The notes: generated by a model not told the origin, from the sequence alone. A stretch of DNA of 64,000 bases from Pelosinus sp. UFO1 (GCF_000725345.1 NZ_CP008852.1:982001-1046000), one strand, 5' to 3'. Counted from the stretch's first letter, positions 1 to 8,768 are shown. Made by a program: numbers and translations.

Positions 1-27
1 TGAAATTTGGAATTAAAGGAGCTATTC

Positions 28-1224
28 ATGAACAATAAGGGGCTAGAAGCAAAGCAATTTAGTAATACACCAATTACAATTTTATTAGTTTTGCTATATG
101 TAATTGTTGCTATGAGTGATAACTTTAAAGGAATCTTTGTGCCCTTTTTTAAAGAAGATTTTGGGCTTAATAATACGGAAATTGGCTATATGTTAACAGC
201 AGGTCTGTTGGCATATGCAGTCTTTCAGTATATTGGCGGAATCTTTATTGAAAAAATTGGCTATAAGAAAGTCATTGCTCTTGGCTTTTTAATTGGTATG
301 GCTTCCTTATTACTTTTAATTACCTGTAAAACCTACCTAGTATTAATTCTTGGCTTATTTGGTTTAAATATTGGCATGGCCATGTTTAATGTAGGGGTAA
401 ATACCTTAGGGCCAGTCCTTACCGTTGCCTCAACCGCCGTACTGATGAATTTCGTAAACTTTTCTTATGGAGCTAGTAACACTGTAATCCAAAAAGTCGT
501 TGGTAATCTTTTATCAAAAGGAGTAGAGTGGACTCAATTCTATGTTTTTATGCTGTTTTGTTCTGGGGTTTTATTTGTATATTTGCTACTAATAAAAATA
601 CCCTATGCACCCAAAAGTGAAAAAGCAAATTATAATAAAATGGATTTGCTTAAAAATAAAATGCTTTATCTTTATATTATCGCTTTAGGTTTTTACCTTG
701 CCTCTGAATACGGGATAGGAAATTGGTTTGTTACTTACATGGGAGATGAGTTCAAATTAGACGCCGATAGGAGGGCGCTGTACGCAGCCTTATTCTTTGG
801 GTCTGAAACAGTGGGAAGATTATTTGGTGGATATATCGTTGATCGATTAGGAACTTTTAAGAGTATGCTACTCTATGGATGTTTTGCTACCGTATTTTCT
901 ACCGTCGGTATTTTATTAGGCGAAGCGGGGCTCATCATTTTCTCTATCGCAGGGTTATTTTATTCTATAATCTATCCTACGATTATAATGACGGCACATA
1001 CAGTTTTTAAGGAAGCTGCATCCTATGCCACAGGGCTAATTTTGATGTGTGCAACCCTTATTGCTATGGTCGTTAATATGCTTATGGGTATAGCAAACGA
1101 TGTAATAGGTGTTTATTATTCTTATTATAGTATAGCTATTTGTATAGCAATCACTACGTTATCGATTTTATTTATTAAGGGCAAAGTAGAAACTGTAGAG
1201 GTAAAGGTAGGAGAGATAATCTAA
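28..1224 (+). CDS. MFS family transporter
   Basis: Polytopic membrane protein of 398 aa with about 12 hydrophobic segments and the usual major facilitator layout, including a central cytoplasmic stretch rich in Lys (about residue 200). Probably a proton-coupled carrier; the overall look recalls the sugar/fucose-permease branch, but the substrate cannot be read from sequence. ATG at 28 is preferred over an upstream TTG at 7 because AAAGGAG lies 7 nt before it. The stop overlaps the start of the downstream AraC regulator (TAATG), so the two are translationally coupled and the regulator probably controls this carrier. Confidence 0.85.
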   Translation: MNNKGLEAKQFSNTPITILLVLLYVIVAMSDNFKGIFVPFFKEDFGLNNTEIGYMLTAGLLAYAVFQYIGGIFIEKIGYKKVIALGFLIGMASLLLLITCKTYLVLILGLFGLNIGMAMFNVGVNTLGPVLTVASTAVLMNFVNFSYGASNTVIQKVVGNLLSKGVEWTQFYVFMLFCSGVLFVYLLLIKIPYAPKSEKANYNKMDLLKNKMLYLYIIALGFYLASEYGIGNWFVTYMGDEFKLDADRRALYAALFFGSETVGRLFGGYIVDRLGTFKSMLLYGCFATVFSTVGILLGEAGLIIFSIAGLFYSIIYPTIIMTAHTVFKEAASYATGLILMCATLIAMVVNMLMGIANDVIGVYYSYYSIAICIAITTLSILFIKGKVETVEVKVGEII

Positions 1225-2021
1225 TGGGTGTACAATTTTATCGTGATAAGGATTTGCCATATTTTGAATTAAAACAATGTGATACAAGTCAACTTTCCTA
1301 TAAAAAACATGCTCATGAAGAATACTCCCTTGGAATTGTGGATAAAGGGAAGAGTTCTTTTTGGTATGAAGGAAGGTCCGAAGAGGTATCTCCCCGAACA
1401 ATTGTCTTTATACCACCTGACTTAGTTCACTCCTGCAATCCACAACATGAAGAGCAATGGAAGTATAACATGTTATTTATTAATGCTACATGGATTGATA
1501 GATTTATGAATAGTGAGGCAAAAGATTTATACCAATATCCAGTTGTAAAGAATATTTCAGATCCTGAAATATTTAGCATGACGAATAAAATGATAGAGAA
1601 TTTAGTTCAGAATGCAAGCCCCCTAGAGAAAGAAGAAAGTATTATCGCTATTTTTGAAAAAATCGTTAGTCAAATCGATCCAGTAGATAAAGGAAGATGT
1701 AAGAAGGAATTACCTAAATTGCAAATCATTAAAGAGTATTTGCAAAGTAATTTCTTCGATAAAATTACTTTGGATCTGTTAGAACAAGTATCAGGAGTTA
1801 ATAAATTTCATATCATTCGCCTATTTAAAGAAGAATTTGGTATTCCCCCTCATATGTATCAAACCCTATTAAGAATTAATTATGCAAAAAAACAACTACG
1901 TAAACAACGACAAATAACAGACGTAGCATTAGAAGCTGGATTTTATGACCAAAGTCATTTTATTAAAGTTTTCAAAAGCCATACGGGAATCACTCCTGAT
2001 CGATACGAAAAATTAATATAA
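1224..2021 (+). CDS. AraC family transcriptional regulator
   Basis: 265 aa. The N-terminal cupin-like sensor domain (about residues 10-95, with HAHEEYSLGIV and a PPDLVHSC segment) resembles the AraC-type ligand-binding arm. The C-terminal 100 residues hold two helix-turn-helix units (LDLLEQVSGVNKFHIIRLFK and DVALEAGFYDQSHFIKVFK). Start codon overlaps the stop of the MFS gene. It is followed after 100 bp by an EamA exporter; an AraC regulator beside EamA or MFS exporters is a common arrangement, so a role in controlling efflux is likely but inferred. Confidence 0.88.
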   Translation: MGVQFYRDKDLPYFELKQCDTSQLSYKKHAHEEYSLGIVDKGKSSFWYEGRSEEVSPRTIVFIPPDLVHSCNPQHEEQWKYNMLFINATWIDRFMNSEAKDLYQYPVVKNISDPEIFSMTNKMIENLVQNASPLEKEESIIAIFEKIVSQIDPVDKGRCKKELPKLQIIKEYLQSNFFDKITLDLLEQVSGVNKFHIIRLFKEEFGIPPHMYQTLLRINYAKKQLRKQRQITDVALEAGFYDQSHFIKVFKSHTGITPDRYEKLI

Positions 2022-2120
2022 TTGCCAATTGATACTAATAAATTTGATTTTGATAGTATCAATTTTTTACAATACGCCTAGATTTTTCTTTGTTATGATA
2101 AAGAAAAACAGGAGGGCGTT

Positions 2121-3059
2121 ATGAAAGAACAAATTTTATGGTACCAGAGAGGGATTGGTTTTTGTACTCAAAAACAAGTAATAGCCAATTTAGTGATGGC
2201 TATGGTAGTGGTATTGTGGGGCATTTCATTTGTAAGTATAAAAATAGCAGTAACTGAAATTCCGCCGACTACGATGGCCTTATTGCGTTTTACTATTGCT
2301 TCCTTACTTCTTGGCATTCTGCTGAAAAAAGTAGAACCAAGGGCAACCGTAGCTAATGTAGATCTGCCTAAAATGATAGTAGGTGGAATTCTGGGTATCA
2401 CGTGTTATTTTTATTTTGAAAATATGGGTGTTAAGTTGTCGACCGCTGTGAACGCATCCCTCATCGTAACCGTCATCCCGATTATTGCAATCAGTTTAGA
2501 TGTGTTATTTTTTCACAGTAAAATAACTGGGTTAAAGCTTTTGGCAGTTGGTATCGCGTTAATAGGCACTTATTTGTCAGTAACGGCAAATGGGAAAATT
2601 GAATTTAACTCTATAAATTTCAAGGGGAATATGCTCATGATTGGTGCGATGGTATCTTGGGCACTTTACACTTTGCTCAATAAATCTTTGCAAGGTAAGT
2701 ATTCAGGAGTATGCATGATAACCTATCAAACCAGTTTTGGAACATTATGTTTGCTGCCCTTAGCTCTCTTAGAATATCAAGAGTGGAGAATGTTTTCTTT
2801 AGTGGCATTTTGGCATATTTTATTCCTTGCCGTCTGTTGTTCTGTTGGTTGTTATCTGTTATATATGTATGTCTTAAAGCATTTAGATGTTGCCATTACA
2901 ACGATCTATCTGAATGCAGTACCTATTATCGGAGTACTAAGTGGTCAATATTTTTTAAATGAGAGTGTATTTCCTATTCAACTTGTAGGTGGAATACTAA
3001 CAGTCATAGCCATATTGGCAATTAATATAGATATGATAATGCAGAGGAAAGAAATTTAG
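2121..3059 (+). CDS. EamA/DMT family transporter
   Basis: 312 aa with about ten hydrophobic helices arranged as two EamA repeats (first around residues 22-155, second around 170-300); the signature VVVLWGISFVSIKIAV sits in helix 1. Drug/metabolite transporter superfamily, normally exporters of amino acids or small metabolites. Good ribosome binding site (AGGAGGGCGTT) before ATG. An unusually long polar N-terminus of about 22 residues precedes the first helix. The gene ends at an intrinsic terminator. Confidence 0.87.
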   Translation: MKEQILWYQRGIGFCTQKQVIANLVMAMVVVLWGISFVSIKIAVTEIPPTTMALLRFTIASLLLGILLKKVEPRATVANVDLPKMIVGGILGITCYFYFENMGVKLSTAVNASLIVTVIPIIAISLDVLFFHSKITGLKLLAVGIALIGTYLSVTANGKIEFNSINFKGNMLMIGAMVSWALYTLLNKSLQGKYSGVCMITYQTSFGTLCLLPLALLEYQEWRMFSLVAFWHILFLAVCCSVGCYLLYMYVLKHLDVAITTIYLNAVPIIGVLSGQYFLNESVFPIQLVGGILTVIAILAINIDMIMQRKEI

Positions 3060-3071
3060 ATCTCTAAAGTG

Positions 3072-3108
3072 AAAAAACAGCCCACTCTTTTTTAGAGGGG
3101 CTTTTTTG
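3072..3108 (+). terminator. Rho-independent terminator after EamA gene
   Basis: Stem AGCCCACTC / GAGGGGCT with one bulged A, then a run of six T. Confidence 0.8.
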
Positions 3109-3278
3109 TTATTGGATAACAATAAATAGATGTAACAGTATTTTTGTGCTAAAATAAGAAAACTTATGCAATAAATAGTGTTTATATCCGTCATATAAAT
3201 AGTGAAGAAAATTATCAGTAGGTGTGACTGCCTGGGTGAAATTAATAGTTAGCTATTTTAAAATGGAGAAGCTTACAT

Positions 3279-3809
3279 ATGGATGAAGAACAAAAATACC
3301 TTAGTAAAAAGATTGAACATGAGCGAACAAAATTCATACAATATGTACGCCGCAAAGTAACAGGGATATCACAAATGGATGCTGAGGATATTGTCGCTGA
3401 TGTCATCTTTAATATATATAACAAAGTAGATTTTCAGCATCATATAGAAAATCTTATTGCATATATGTATCGCTCGATTAGAAATAAAATTGTGGATCAT
3501 CTTCGTCAATCTCGGCCAGTTTTGTCACTGGATAAGATCGATGAGTCCACAGGTATGTCCTGGGTGGAAAATATGATTGATCCCAATGGAGATATTGAGA
3601 TTAATTTACAAAAAAAAGAATTTCGTGAATATTTGTTTGCTGCACTGATGAAATTAGAACCTAGACAGCGAGCGATTTGGATGGCGACGGAAATAGAAGG
3701 TTATACATTTAAAGAACTTTCAAAAAAATGGGGCGAACCAATTGGGACGTTATTGTCACGCAAGAGCAGAGCAACAAAATCACTCAAGTGTATGCTTAAG
3801 GATTTATAA
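3279..3809 (+). CDS. RNA polymerase sigma-70 family (ECF-type) sigma factor
   Basis: 176 aa. Region 2 is recognisable at about residues 20-75 (MDAEDIVADVIFNIYNK, then LIAYMYRSIRNKIVDHLRQ), and region 4 at about 125-172 (LEPRQRAIWMATEIEGYTFKELS with a helix-turn-helix ending in LLSRKSRATKSLK). Regions 1 and 3 are missing, as in ECF factors. It is cotranscribed with a small membrane protein 18 bp downstream, which may be its regulator or target; no classical zinc anti-sigma motif is visible there. No obvious autoregulatory ECF promoter was found upstream. Confidence 0.9.
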   Translation: MDEEQKYLSKKIEHERTKFIQYVRRKVTGISQMDAEDIVADVIFNIYNKVDFQHHIENLIAYMYRSIRNKIVDHLRQSRPVLSLDKIDESTGMSWVENMIDPNGDIEINLQKKEFREYLFAALMKLEPRQRAIWMATEIEGYTFKELSKKWGEPIGTLLSRKSRATKSLKCMLKDL

Positions 3810-3827
3810 TTTTAAGGAGGCTTTTAT

Positions 3828-4199
3828 ATGAAAGGAAATTATGATCAATGCAAATCCAAGGGTAAGATTATTCTTATTCATGTTGTTGTAGGCATTCTTA
3901 TGGCCCTGGGATTTGGTCTAGTCTTTGGTTATTTTGTAATGCTATTATGGAATTATTTGATGCCAGATATTTTTAGCTTGAAGGCCATTACCTTTTGGCA
4001 AGGAGCAGGCTTAGTATTTATGCTGCGGTTACTTTTTGGAACCTATGGGAAAGATATACATGGGCATCATGCTAAGAAATGCCATCCTTATAAAAGAACC
4101 ACCCAAGGTATTGAAGTGCCTGAAAGCAAAGAGCTTTATGACAGTTGGTGGGAGGAACAAGGGAAGGATTCTTATGAAAAATACGTAAAAAATAAATAA
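3828..4199 (+). CDS. Small membrane protein, partner of the sigma factor
   Basis: 123 aa, function unknown. Two hydrophobic helices (about residues 14-43 and 53-72) are followed by a His/Cys-rich cytoplasmic stretch (GHHAKKCHPY) and an acidic amphipathic tail (SWWEEQGKDSYEKYVKNK). Strong AGGAGG ribosome binding site, 18 bp after the sigma gene. Position and topology suggest a partner or anti-sigma-like role, but there is no HxxxCxxC zinc motif, so this is inference only. Confidence 0.75.
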   Translation: MKGNYDQCKSKGKIILIHVVVGILMALGFGLVFGYFVMLLWNYLMPDIFSLKAITFWQGAGLVFMLRLLFGTYGKDIHGHHAKKCHPYKRTTQGIEVPESKELYDSWWEEQGKDSYEKYVKNK

Positions 4200-4273
4200 G
4201 TGTATGTAACAGTAAAATTTTTAATCTGCGCTATTTGCATAAACGGCAATTGAATATTAGTAGTAACTAATAC

Positions 4274-4303
4274 TTGACAAAATAACTTGGTATAATGTAA
4301 AAT
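4274..4303 (+). promoter_or_regulatory. Candidate sigma-A promoter for STAS gene
   Basis: TTGACA at 4274-4279, 18-bp spacer, TAAAAT at 4298-4303. A perfect TATAAT at 4291 lies too close (11 bp) to pair with the same -35. Confidence 0.5.
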
Positions 4304-4313
4304 CTTTTTAAGA

Positions 4314-4330
4314 TTGATAATCATTATCAA
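4314..4330. promoter_or_regulatory. fur box: Fur-like box
   Basis: Perfect 17-bp palindrome TTGATAATCATTATCAA just downstream of the -10, matching the 7-1-7 Fur/PerR-type core TGATAATnATTATCA exactly. Position over the expected transcription start suggests metal-dependent repression of the downstream STAS gene. Confidence 0.65.
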
Positions 4331-4404
4331 TAAAAACAGGAGCTATCCCTTTAAATACAATCAATTATACGCGAAAATAATGGAATGATAGGGGGAGTGG
4401 GTAT

Positions 4405-4692
4405 ATGACGCTTTTGATAAAAGCAGATGAACAACAAGTTTATATGAATATAAATGGTGATGTCTATTCAGAACATGTCAACTTTTTGCAAGATAACTTA
4501 ATAGAACGCTTGCATTATGGGTATCGGCATATTGTTCTTGATGTTAATGACGTTAGGCAATTTGATGATAAGGGAATTGCTATGCTGACATATATTCGTT
4601 CGAAGTTACATAAATTGGGAGGGAATTTGATTATTAACGACAAGAATGGAGCAGTTTCCGACCTGGTTTTTGCCGACCCCCAAATTTTATAA
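4405..4692 (+). CDS. STAS-domain protein (anti-anti-sigma-like), degenerate phosphosite
   Basis: 95 aa, a single STAS domain of the SpoIIAA/RsbV type: beta strand, GDVYSEHVNFLQDNL, HIVLDVNDVRQFDDKGIAML, LGGNLIINDK. The usual D-S-S-G phosphoacceptor site reads D-D-K-G (about residues 54-57), so the kinase-target serine is absent. It has its own promoter and a Fur-like box and no adjacent anti-sigma kinase or phosphatase. Ends slightly short of typical 105-115 aa members. Alternative: a non-switching STAS scaffold. Confidence 0.72.
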   Translation: MTLLIKADEQQVYMNINGDVYSEHVNFLQDNLIERLHYGYRHIVLDVNDVRQFDDKGIAMLTYIRSKLHKLGGNLIINDKNGAVSDLVFADPQIL

Positions 4693-4806
4693 AATCCATC
4701 TTCCGATAAATTAGAAGCTTTTTCAAGTTTCTAATGTAGAACTCTACCCCTAAACTATCAAAGAATGTAAAGTTGATGAATCGGGATAAGAATTTATAAA
4801 AAGTTA

Positions 4807-4836
4807 TTGGCAGAGCCAGGGCGACTATGTTATGAT
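4807..4836 (+). promoter_or_regulatory. Promoter of the tcyP leader
   Basis: TTGGCA at 4807-4812, 18-bp spacer, TATGAT at 4831-4836. The last base of the -10 lies 26 nt before the GATCAG of the leader hairpin, exactly the distance found in the 51.9-kb copy. Confidence 0.55.
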
Positions 4837-4854
4837 AAAAGAAATAAAATATTT

Positions 4855-4923
4855 GTTAGTTGATCAGTAAACTGAAGGCTAAAACGATCGCTGCTGGCGG
4901 TCCTTTTAGCTTTTTATTTTTTT
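4855..4923 (+). promoter_or_regulatory. Attenuator leader: antiterminator hairpin overlapping a terminator (copy 1)
   Basis: Hairpin of outer stem TTAGTT/GGCTAA, internal loop GA/A, inner stem TCAG/CTGA and tetraloop TAAA (4856-4882). Its 3' arm overlaps the 5' arm of a strong terminator at 4878-4923 (GCTAAAA / TTTTAGC with inner GATCGC / GCGGTC, then a T-rich run). The two folds exclude each other. The remaining leader to 5069 shows no convincing ORF. A sequence and geometry homologue lies at 51936-51988. Confidence 0.6.
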
Positions 4924-5069
4924 CAAGGTGGAGGCGAAAAATAGAAAGATCCGACAGCTATTTTAGAAAAATTGGTATTAACTAAAGACGTGATGAATAG
5001 AATGGGTTATTCATTGACAGTTTGCTTTTAAGCCCAATGGAATTATTTTAATAAAAGGCAGGGGAAATT

Positions 5070-6461
5070 ATGAGTTCTTATACAACAGTAATTATTAACA
5101 TTCTAGCAATGCTGGCACTTGTTTATAGTTTGTATTATATGCAACGTAAAGGAGTTAATTTTGGGATACGGGTTATGGTAGGAATGGTTCTTGGTATCTT
5201 GTTTGGTGGGGTACTTCAGAGCTTATTTGGTGGCTCATCGACTATTATAAAACAATCAAATAGTTGGTTCGATTTAATTGGATCAGGTTATGTGCGCTTA
5301 TTGAAAATGATTGTTATGCCTTTAATTATCGTGTCTATTATTTCGGCTATTACGAATATTAAAGATATGAAAATCCTTGGTAAAGCTGGTGGATTAATCA
5401 TCGGTATCCTGTTATTCACTACCGCGATTGCAGGTTTAATCGGAGCGGGTTCTTCCTTAGCCTTTCATTTGTCGGCAGAGGGATTGCAGGTAGGAGAAGC
5501 AGAATTGGGTGCCACAAAAAGTGTCGAGGGTAAATTAACTGCCTTTCAGACAAAACCAATACAGCAGCAATTAATAGAGATTATTCCAACTAACCCGTTC
5601 TATGCATTGACAGGTCAAGGAAGTGCTGATACATTGTCAGTGGTTTTCTTTTCGGCTCTTATCGGCATTGCTGTGTTAAGCATAAAACAAAGCAAACCTC
5701 AATCAGCAGAATTTTTTATGAAAGTTATGAAGACTGCAAACGATGTTGTGATGCAACTAGTGGACTTTGTATTATTATTGACACCTTATGGTGTATTAGC
5801 ACTAATGACTAAATTTGTTTCCACAAGCAATTATGCCGATATTTATAAATTAATTGAATTTGTAGTAGCTTCTTATCTAGCCCTGATTCTTATGTTTATT
5901 GTGCATTTAATAATACTATCCTTTATGGGATTCAATCCTTTTACTTATATCAAGAAGGTTATTCCTGTCCTGATTTTTGCTTTTACCTCTCGGACGAGTG
6001 CTGGAACACTTCCTCTCACAATTGAAGCATTGATCAATAAGTTAGGCGTTCCTTCTGGTTACGCTAATTTATCAGCTTCATTTGGTGTAAGTATTGGGCA
6101 AAATGGGTGCGCCGGTATATATCCAGCCATGCTGGCTGTGATGGTTGCTCCGACTGTAGGGATAAACCCACTTGAAATATCCTTTTTGCTTAAATTAGTG
6201 ATTATTGTTGCGATTGGTTCTTTTGGTATTGCTGGTGTAGGTGGTGGTGCAACTTTTGCGGCACTGGTTGTTCTTTCTACTATGGGATTACCAGTAGGCA
6301 TTGTAGGTTTACTGATTGCTATTGAGCCATTGATTGATATGGGCAGAACGGCATTAAATGTCAGCGGAGCCATGATAGCAGGTATTGCGAGTAGTAAAAT
6401 AATGGGTGAAATGGACACTGAGACCTATCATCAGGAAATATTAGAAACAAAAACAATGTAA
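5070..6461 (+). CDS. tcyP: L-cystine uptake symporter, TcyP type (DAACS family)
   Basis: 463 aa, the size of Bacillus TcyP. Sodium/proton:dicarboxylate symporter fold with about eight helices plus two re-entrant loops; the family hallmark region around residues 305-345 (FTSRTSAGTLPLTIEAL) and the helix GVSIGQNGCAGIYPAML match the cystine branch rather than GltP. The N-terminus is like TcyP (helix, YYMQRKG, then RVMVGMVLGILFGG). It likely imports cystine as a sulfur source. A leader with mutually exclusive antiterminator and terminator hairpins lies upstream, so expression is probably controlled by attenuation. Followed by a terminator. Confidence 0.88.
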   Translation: MSSYTTVIINILAMLALVYSLYYMQRKGVNFGIRVMVGMVLGILFGGVLQSLFGGSSTIIKQSNSWFDLIGSGYVRLLKMIVMPLIIVSIISAITNIKDMKILGKAGGLIIGILLFTTAIAGLIGAGSSLAFHLSAEGLQVGEAELGATKSVEGKLTAFQTKPIQQQLIEIIPTNPFYALTGQGSADTLSVVFFSALIGIAVLSIKQSKPQSAEFFMKVMKTANDVVMQLVDFVLLLTPYGVLALMTKFVSTSNYADIYKLIEFVVASYLALILMFIVHLIILSFMGFNPFTYIKKVIPVLIFAFTSRTSAGTLPLTIEALINKLGVPSGYANLSASFGVSIGQNGCAGIYPAMLAVMVAPTVGINPLEISFLLKLVIIVAIGSFGIAGVGGGATFAALVVLSTMGLPVGIVGLLIAIEPLIDMGRTALNVSGAMIAGIASSKIMGEMDTETYHQEILETKTM

Positions 6462-6481
6462 GATAAGAGAAATTTTTTACT

Positions 6482-6516
6482 AAAAAGCTTCCGAGTATTC
6501 GGAAGCTTTTTCTTTT
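6482..6516 (+). terminator. Rho-independent terminator after tcyP
   Basis: Stem AAAAGCTTCCGA / TTCGGAAGCTTTT followed by a T-rich tract. Confidence 0.9.
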
Positions 6517-6654
6517 TGAAATCTTGGAGTGTAAGAATTTACGATTTTTTCCTATAAGTAAGACTAACATAGGAAAAGATCTTTGTGCATAGAGTCTAAT
6601 AGCATCATTCTTAATATACTTAAAATCTTAGCGAAGGGTATTCAGAGGAGGTAG

Positions 6655-7110
6655 ATGGTAGGTATGCTGTCAAAATTGCTTGATCAGGATACCGTTAGAG
6701 TCGGTGTTGAATGCCAAGATTGGCAGCAAGCCGTAAGAGCGGGCAGTCATCTTCTTGTTACGAAAGAATGTGTAGAGGAACGTTACATACATGCTATTAT
6801 CCGCAACCATCAGAAACTAGGTCCTTATATGGTGATTGCTCCTGGTATCGTGCTAGCTCATGCTCGTCCAGAGGATGGGGTTTTAAAGTTATCTATGAGT
6901 CTGGTTATCCTTACATATCCAGTGGTATTTGGCAATTTTACCAATGATCCTGTGAAAATCGTGTTTACTCTGGGAGCTAAGGATGCTAACTCTCACTTGG
7001 AGGTATTAGCCCAACTTATCGGGTTGTTAACAAATGAAGAAGATATGCGCAAAATCATGCAAGCGAATAGTCAAGAAGAAGTGATTGCGGTGATTCGCCA
7101 GTATCCCTAA
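6655..7110 (+). CDS. PTS EIIA component, ascorbate/fructose-mannitol type
   Basis: 151 aa. EIIA domain of the PTS-EIIA type 2 superfamily; the phospho-accepting His is in IAPGIVLAHARPEDG (H69), a pattern shared with UlaC/SgcA. It carries phosphate from HPr to the IIB next door. ATG at 6655 sits only 3 nt behind AGGAGG; an in-frame ATG at 6664 (MLSKLL) is 12 nt behind and equally possible. First gene of a PTS IIA-IIB-IIC and split transketolase cluster. Confidence 0.88.
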   Translation: MVGMLSKLLDQDTVRVGVECQDWQQAVRAGSHLLVTKECVEERYIHAIIRNHQKLGPYMVIAPGIVLAHARPEDGVLKLSMSLVILTYPVVFGNFTNDPVKIVFTLGAKDANSHLEVLAQLIGLLTNEEDMRKIMQANSQEEVIAVIRQYP

Positions 7111-7176
7111 TAAGAATGGAATTCCACCTGCTTTATAATCCAAGAGAAAAGAAATTAACTGGAAGGGGGTGAAAAA

Positions 7177-7467
7177 ATGAAAATCTTAGTATGTTGTGGT
7201 AGTGGGCTTGGTAGCAGTTTTATGATTGAAATGAATATTAAAAAGATATTAAAGGAATTTGAGGTTGAAGCGCAAGTAGACCATACCGATTTATCCTCAG
7301 CAGCAGGCACAAAAGCAGATATCTACGTAGGCACTAGAGATATTGCAGGGCAGCTATTGTGTTTAGGCGGTAGAGTGATTTCCCTTAATAATATGATTGA
7401 CATGAAAGAATTGAGAGAGAAATTAAGTGTTGTGTTACAGGTACCTCTTACCAGGGAAAATAAATAG
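7177..7467 (+). CDS. PTS EIIB component, ascorbate/lactose type
   Basis: 96 aa, cytoplasmic. The N-terminal P-loop-like signature KILVCCGSGLGSSFM carries the phospho-cysteine (C7 by comparison with UlaB). A strong AAGGGGGTG ribosome binding site precedes ATG. Lies between IIA and IIC in one operon; accepts phosphate from IIA and transfers it to the sugar bound to IIC. Confidence 0.9.
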   Translation: MKILVCCGSGLGSSFMIEMNIKKILKEFEVEAQVDHTDLSSAAGTKADIYVGTRDIAGQLLCLGGRVISLNNMIDMKELREKLSVVLQVPLTRENK

Positions 7468-7484
7468 GATGGGAGAATGATGAA

Positions 7485-8759
7485 ATGTTAAAGTTTATTT
7501 TAGACATTTTAAGTGTTCCCGCCGTGCTGGTTGGTCTTATTGCAATGATTGGTTTACTTGCCCAAAAAAGAGATAGTTCCGATGTTTTAAAGGGTACAAT
7601 CAAAACCATTCTGGGTTTTATAGTACTTGGTGGTGGTGCAGGTATTGCCGTAAGTTCTTTATCCCATTTTGGTACTATGTTTCAGACAGGGTTTGGTATA
7701 AAGGGGGTTGTGCCGCATAATGAGGCTATAGTGGCCTTGGCTTTAAAAACCTACGGTACACAAACCGCCTTGATTATGGCTTTTGGGATGGTAGCTAATA
7801 TTCTCATTGCTCGTTTTACACCGTTAAAATATATTTTTCTTACGGGGCATCATACTTTATACATGGCCTGCATGATAGCTGCGATTTTAGTGGCTGGTGG
7901 TGTTACAGGCGTGCCAATGGTTCTAATTGGTTCAATTCTTCTAGGTTTTACAATGGTCTTCTTCCCTGCCATTGCGCAACCTACAATGCGGAAAATTACA
8001 GGTGATAACAGTGTTGGCTTTGGTCATTTTGGTACTTTAGGATATGTACTTTCTGCCTGGGTTGGGTCTTTGGTAGGGGATCGTTCAAAATCCACAGAAG
8101 ATATTCAGTTTCCTCAAGGCCTGACTTTTCTTCGTGACACCTCTGTCTCCATTGCTCTCGTCATGGGAATTTTGTATTTGGTTGTAGCCATTGCTTCCGG
8201 TCAAGGGTTCGTGGAAAAGGAATTGAGCGGTGGACAGAATTTTATTATATTTGCTATTTTACAGGCTATTACCTTTGCTGGTGGTGTGTATATTATCTTG
8301 GCCGGCGTTCGTCTTATATTGGCCGAAATCGTCCCAGCTTTTAATGGGATTGCCACAAGGTTAGTGCCAGATGCTAAGCCAGCTTTAGATTGTCCTGTTG
8401 TATTTCCTTATGCTCCGAATGCAGTTCTGATTGGTTTTTTATCTAGCTTTGCTGCTGGGATTGTAGGCATGATCATTCTCATTGCATTTACAGGAGCACT
8501 GCCTAATTTGGCTATTATTCTACCAGGGGTAGTACCACATTTCTTCTGCGGAGCAACGGCTGGTGTATTTGGCAATGCTACTGGCGGTAGACGTGGTGCT
8601 GTGGCTGGTGCCTTTTCTCATGGTCTATTGATCACTTTTCTGCCCGTTCTTCTTATGCCAGTATTGGGTGACTTGGGATTTGCCAATACTACATTCAGTG
8701 ATGCCGATTTCTGTGGCGTCGGAATTGTGCTAGGGAATATTCTGAAAATGTTTATGTAA
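7485..8759 (+). CDS. PTS EIIC component, UlaA/SgaT family
   Basis: 424 aa, about ten to eleven membrane helices. SgaT/UlaA features: LKGTIKTILGFIVLGGGAGI near the N-terminus, FTPLKYIFLTGHH around residue 105-117 and the PHFFCGATAGVFGNATGGRRG loop around 345-365. Family members transport L-ascorbate, but many Firmicute relatives next to split transketolases have unknown pentose-like substrates. No ula catabolic genes (lactonase, decarboxylase, epimerases) are nearby, so ascorbate specificity is not asserted. Confidence 0.88.
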   Translation: MLKFILDILSVPAVLVGLIAMIGLLAQKRDSSDVLKGTIKTILGFIVLGGGAGIAVSSLSHFGTMFQTGFGIKGVVPHNEAIVALALKTYGTQTALIMAFGMVANILIARFTPLKYIFLTGHHTLYMACMIAAILVAGGVTGVPMVLIGSILLGFTMVFFPAIAQPTMRKITGDNSVGFGHFGTLGYVLSAWVGSLVGDRSKSTEDIQFPQGLTFLRDTSVSIALVMGILYLVVAIASGQGFVEKELSGGQNFIIFAILQAITFAGGVYIILAGVRLILAEIVPAFNGIATRLVPDAKPALDCPVVFPYAPNAVLIGFLSSFAAGIVGMIILIAFTGALPNLAIILPGVVPHFFCGATAGVFGNATGGRRGAVAGAFSHGLLITFLPVLLMPVLGDLGFANTTFSDADFCGVGIVLGNILKMFM

Positions 8760-8768
8760 GTTAACAGG

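Noticed and set aside
3223-3245. TGCCTGGGTGA shared with 26164
   Set aside because: An 11-mer repeat is expected by chance in 64 kb and contexts differ.
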